In this document: positions 5,131 to 6,869 of the stretch, piece by piece
Layout: every line of letters starts with the position of its first letter
How positions within the stretch are numbered: the first letter of the stretch is position 1
NCBI GenBank assembly: GCA_007132365.1
Contig: SLOS01000068.1
Coordinates: forward strand, 1 to 6,869
Length of the DNA stretch: 6,869 bases
Direction of reading: 5' to 3'
Source of the DNA: Bacteroidales bacterium
GTDB lineage: Bacteria; Bacteroidota; Bacteroidia; Bacteroidales; PUMT01
Translations under genes and position numbers: made by a program
The notes under the pieces: model-generated
Told to the model about the DNA's origin: nothing
Databases searched by the model: none
The model's input: only the letters and a program-made list of their open reading frames with translations

Positions 5131-6737
5131 TACTCGATATCTGTAAATTTCCTGAAATTTTTTATGAATTTTTCACCCAGTTCCCTGGCAGCCTTGTCCC
5201 AATCAGCAGCATCCGGCCATGAATTACGCGGGTTAAGGAATCTGCTTTCAACACCCGCCACCTTCTTTGGAATGGACAGGTTGAACACAGGCATTTCTTC
5301 ATAATCCATTTCATCGATCGAACCATCCAGGATTGAATCGATTATCGCCCTCGTGGAGGCGATATCAATTCTTCTTCCGGTACCATAAGGCCCTCCGATC
5401 CAGCCTGTATTGACAAGATAGGCAGTTGTCCCGTGTTTTTCAACTTTCCTTACCATCTCAGCAGCATACCTGGTAGGATGCAGCAAAAGGAAGGCAGCAC
5501 CAAAACAGGAAGAAAAAGTAGGCTGCGGGGTTGTAACACCTCTTTCTGTCCCTGCAAGCTTGGCTGTAAAACCACTTAAAAAGTGGTACTGGGCCTGCTC
5601 ATGCGAAAGTTTCGCAACCGGTGGCAGCACGCCGAAAGCATCGGCGGTAAGAAATATTATTTTTTTTGCATGACCGGCTCTGGATACCGGCTTGACAATA
5701 TTATCTATATGGTAAATGGGGTAGGAAACCCGTGTATTTTCAGTTTTTGATGCATCATCAAAATCTATCCCGCCGGTTTTTTCATCGTATACAACATTCT
5801 CAAGAAGGGCATCCCGCTTGATGGCATGGAATATGTCGGGTTCCTTCTCTTTGCTCAGCTTAATGGTCTTGGCATAGCACCCGCCCTCCAGATTAAAGAT
5901 ACCGTTATCATCCCATCCATGCTCATCGTCACCAATAAGCGCCCGCCGGGGATCGGCCGAAAGGGTTGTCTTGCCCGTACCGGAAAGTCCGAAAAAGACA
6001 GCGGTAGCATTATCTTTGCAAACATTTGCAGAACAATGCATGGAGGCGATATTCCTAAGCGGAAGGTAATAATTCATGACACTGAATATCCCCTTTTTCA
6101 TCTCCCCACCGTACCAGCTTCCAAGTATAACCGACATCCTCTCTCCAAGATTAAAGGCCACGATCACATCAGAATTCAAACCCTGCTCTTTCCACAGTGG
6201 ATTCCTGGCTTTGGAGGCATTGAAAGTGATAAAATCAGGCTCAAAATCCTTTAACTCTTCTTCAGTCGGCCTGATAAACATATTCTTCACAAAATGGGCC
6301 TGCCAGGCAACCTCCATAATAAAACGTATATTCAGACGGGAGTCCGGATTTGCGCCGCAGAAGCAATCCATCACGTAAAGCCTTTTACCCGAAAGCTGTT
6401 TTATTGCAGTTTTCTTAACGCTTTCCCAGATTTGGGGACTTATGGGTTTGTTGTCATTTTTTGATTCCCCGCCTGACCACCAAACATTCTTCTCTGAAGA
6501 AGGTTCACGGACAATGTATTTGTCTTTTGGTGAACGTCCTGTAAATTCGCCAGTATCGACGGCAACAGCACCTGTGTTGGTTACAAATCCCCTCTCATAC
6601 CCTTCAAGAGACGGATCTGTTTCATGCATGAATAACTCCTCGTATGAAATGTTGTAATACAGATTCTGTATATCATAAATTCCATATTTTGACAGATCCG
6701 GCACGTTTAACGGGTTGTTTTGCTTTATTATCTGCAT
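5094..6737 (-). CDS. pckA: Phosphoenolpyruvate carboxykinase (ATP)
   Basis: This 547-residue cytoplasmic enzyme interconverts oxaloacetate + ATP and phosphoenolpyruvate + CO2 + ADP. The substrate-binding loop is TGEFTGRSPKDKY (62-74, with Arg68). YGGEMKKG (209-216) supplies the Mn-binding lysine. The P-loop is GLSGTGKTTLSAD (250-262), followed by the ATP-type signature LIGDDEHGWDDNGIFN (267-282) with the metal-binding acidic pair. ENTRVSYPIY holds Arg336, and NTGWIGGPYGTGRRID is intact further on. All expected active-site residues are present and the length is slightly above the E. coli enzyme (540). The motif set excludes the GTP-dependent form. The ATG at 6737 follows an AAGG-containing leader. 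The gene is convergent with mazG, and its last codons lie in a repeat with decayed downstream copies. In an anaerobe the enzyme may serve gluconeogenesis or, in reverse, ATP-yielding CO2 fixation on the route to succinate; which one cannot be read from the sequence. Confidence 0.98.
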   Translation of the reverse strand: MQIIKQNNPLNVPDLSKYGIYDIQNLYYNISYEELFMHETDPSLEGYERGFVTNTGAVAVDTGEFTGRSPKDKYIVREPSSEKNVWWSGGESKNDNKPISPQIWESVKKTAIKQLSGKRLYVMDCFCGANPDSRLNIRFIMEVAWQAHFVKNMFIRPTEEELKDFEPDFITFNASKARNPLWKEQGLNSDVIVAFNLGERMSVILGSWYGGEMKKGIFSVMNYYLPLRNIASMHCSANVCKDNATAVFFGLSGTGKTTLSADPRRALIGDDEHGWDDNGIFNLEGGCYAKTIKLSKEKEPDIFHAIKRDALLENVVYDEKTGGIDFDDASKTENTRVSYPIYHIDNIVKPVSRAGHAKKIIFLTADAFGVLPPVAKLSHEQAQYHFLSGFTAKLAGTERGVTTPQPTFSSCFGAAFLLLHPTRYAAEMVRKVEKHGTTAYLVNTGWIGGPYGTGRRIDIASTRAIIDSILDGSIDEMDYEEMPVFNLSIPKKVAGVESRFLNPRNSWPDAADWDKAARELGEKFIKNFRKFTDIEYGRQLVSAGPQL

Positions 6738-6869
6738 ACCTTAAAATTAGCAAATTATTTATCAATATATGATTAATTACTGAAGATTTACTATTTACGA
6801 GTCCGGGCCATGGGTTGTTTCATCTGTTTCAGTTAACACATGTTGATGGTCAATCAATGAAACACAAAA
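6738..6869. other. Upstream region of pckA to the window edge
   Basis: These 132 bases hold no gene I can support. The part next to pckA is AT-rich and should carry its promoter, but no exact TAnnTTTG element is present on the minus strand. The nearest is TAATTTG, one base short. An inverted pair, GTTTCAT (6817-6823) and ATGAAAC (6857-6863), spans the outer part. The ATG at 6857 could begin a divergent plus-strand gene, but only 13 bases remain. Confidence 0.4.

Noticed and set aside
4856..5131. Minus-strand open frame of 91 codons across the mazG-pckA gap
   Set aside because: It overlaps the pckA end in another frame and the mazG end antisense. Its apparent internal repeats (GYRSFSRLSAIIT and GPGVFSRFGFVIT) are explained by the DNA tandem repeat, and no start signal is evident.
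5826..6254. Plus-strand open frame of 142 codons
   Set aside because: It is fully antisense to the P-loop and substrate-binding part of pckA and has no recognisable motif.
6857..6869. Possible start of a divergent plus-strand gene (ATG AAA CAC AAA)
   Set aside because: Only four codons are visible and there is no convincing ribosome binding site, so it cannot be supported from this window.

Overview
The window looks like chromosomal DNA from an anaerobic or facultative member of the Bacteroidota. The protein styles support this (Bacteroidota-type PurC signature, PhoH and SAM-hydrolase-family sequences), as do AT-rich gene leaders with few Shine-Dalgarno sites. The genus cannot be fixed from the sequence. 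It holds seven protein-coding genes, one cut by the window edge. There are no RNA genes, insertion sequences, phage genes or CRISPR arrays. No intergenic gap exceeds about 160 bases.

Left half (1-3193), all on the minus strand, read right to left: phoH, purC, a NuoE/HndA-type 2Fe-2S subunit, and the N-terminal part of a NuoF/HndC-type flavoprotein that runs off the left edge. The last two are the usual diaphorase pair of NAD(P)-linked [FeFe] hydrogenases or formate dehydrogenases. The catalytic subunit should lie just outside the window. The gaps (49, 57 and 100 bases) fit co-transcription, but the gaps before and within the nuoE-nuoF pair carry palindromes and hairpins that could set up separate expression.

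Right half (3307-4936), plus strand and divergent from phoH: a DUF62 (SAM hydroxide adenosyltransferase/SAM hydrolase family) protein followed by mazG, a two-domain NTP pyrophosphohydrolase. Both are small-molecule housekeeping enzymes, and a 49-base gap suggests one transcript. From 6737 down to 5094 on the minus strand, convergent with mazG, lies pckA, the ATP-type phosphoenolpyruvate carboxykinase. In an anaerobe it can serve gluconeogenesis or run in the CO2-fixing, ATP-yielding direction.

Most of the content is ordinary core metabolism, and I do not see a new multi-gene system. The points most worth checking are: the DUF62 protein appears to lack two of the three residues of the family's catalytic Asp-Arg-His triad; the mazG-pckA gap contains decaying tandem copies (period about 71-75 bases) of the 3' end of pckA; and the nuoE-nuoF gap holds two compact GC-rich hairpins inside a larger imperfect inverted repeat.
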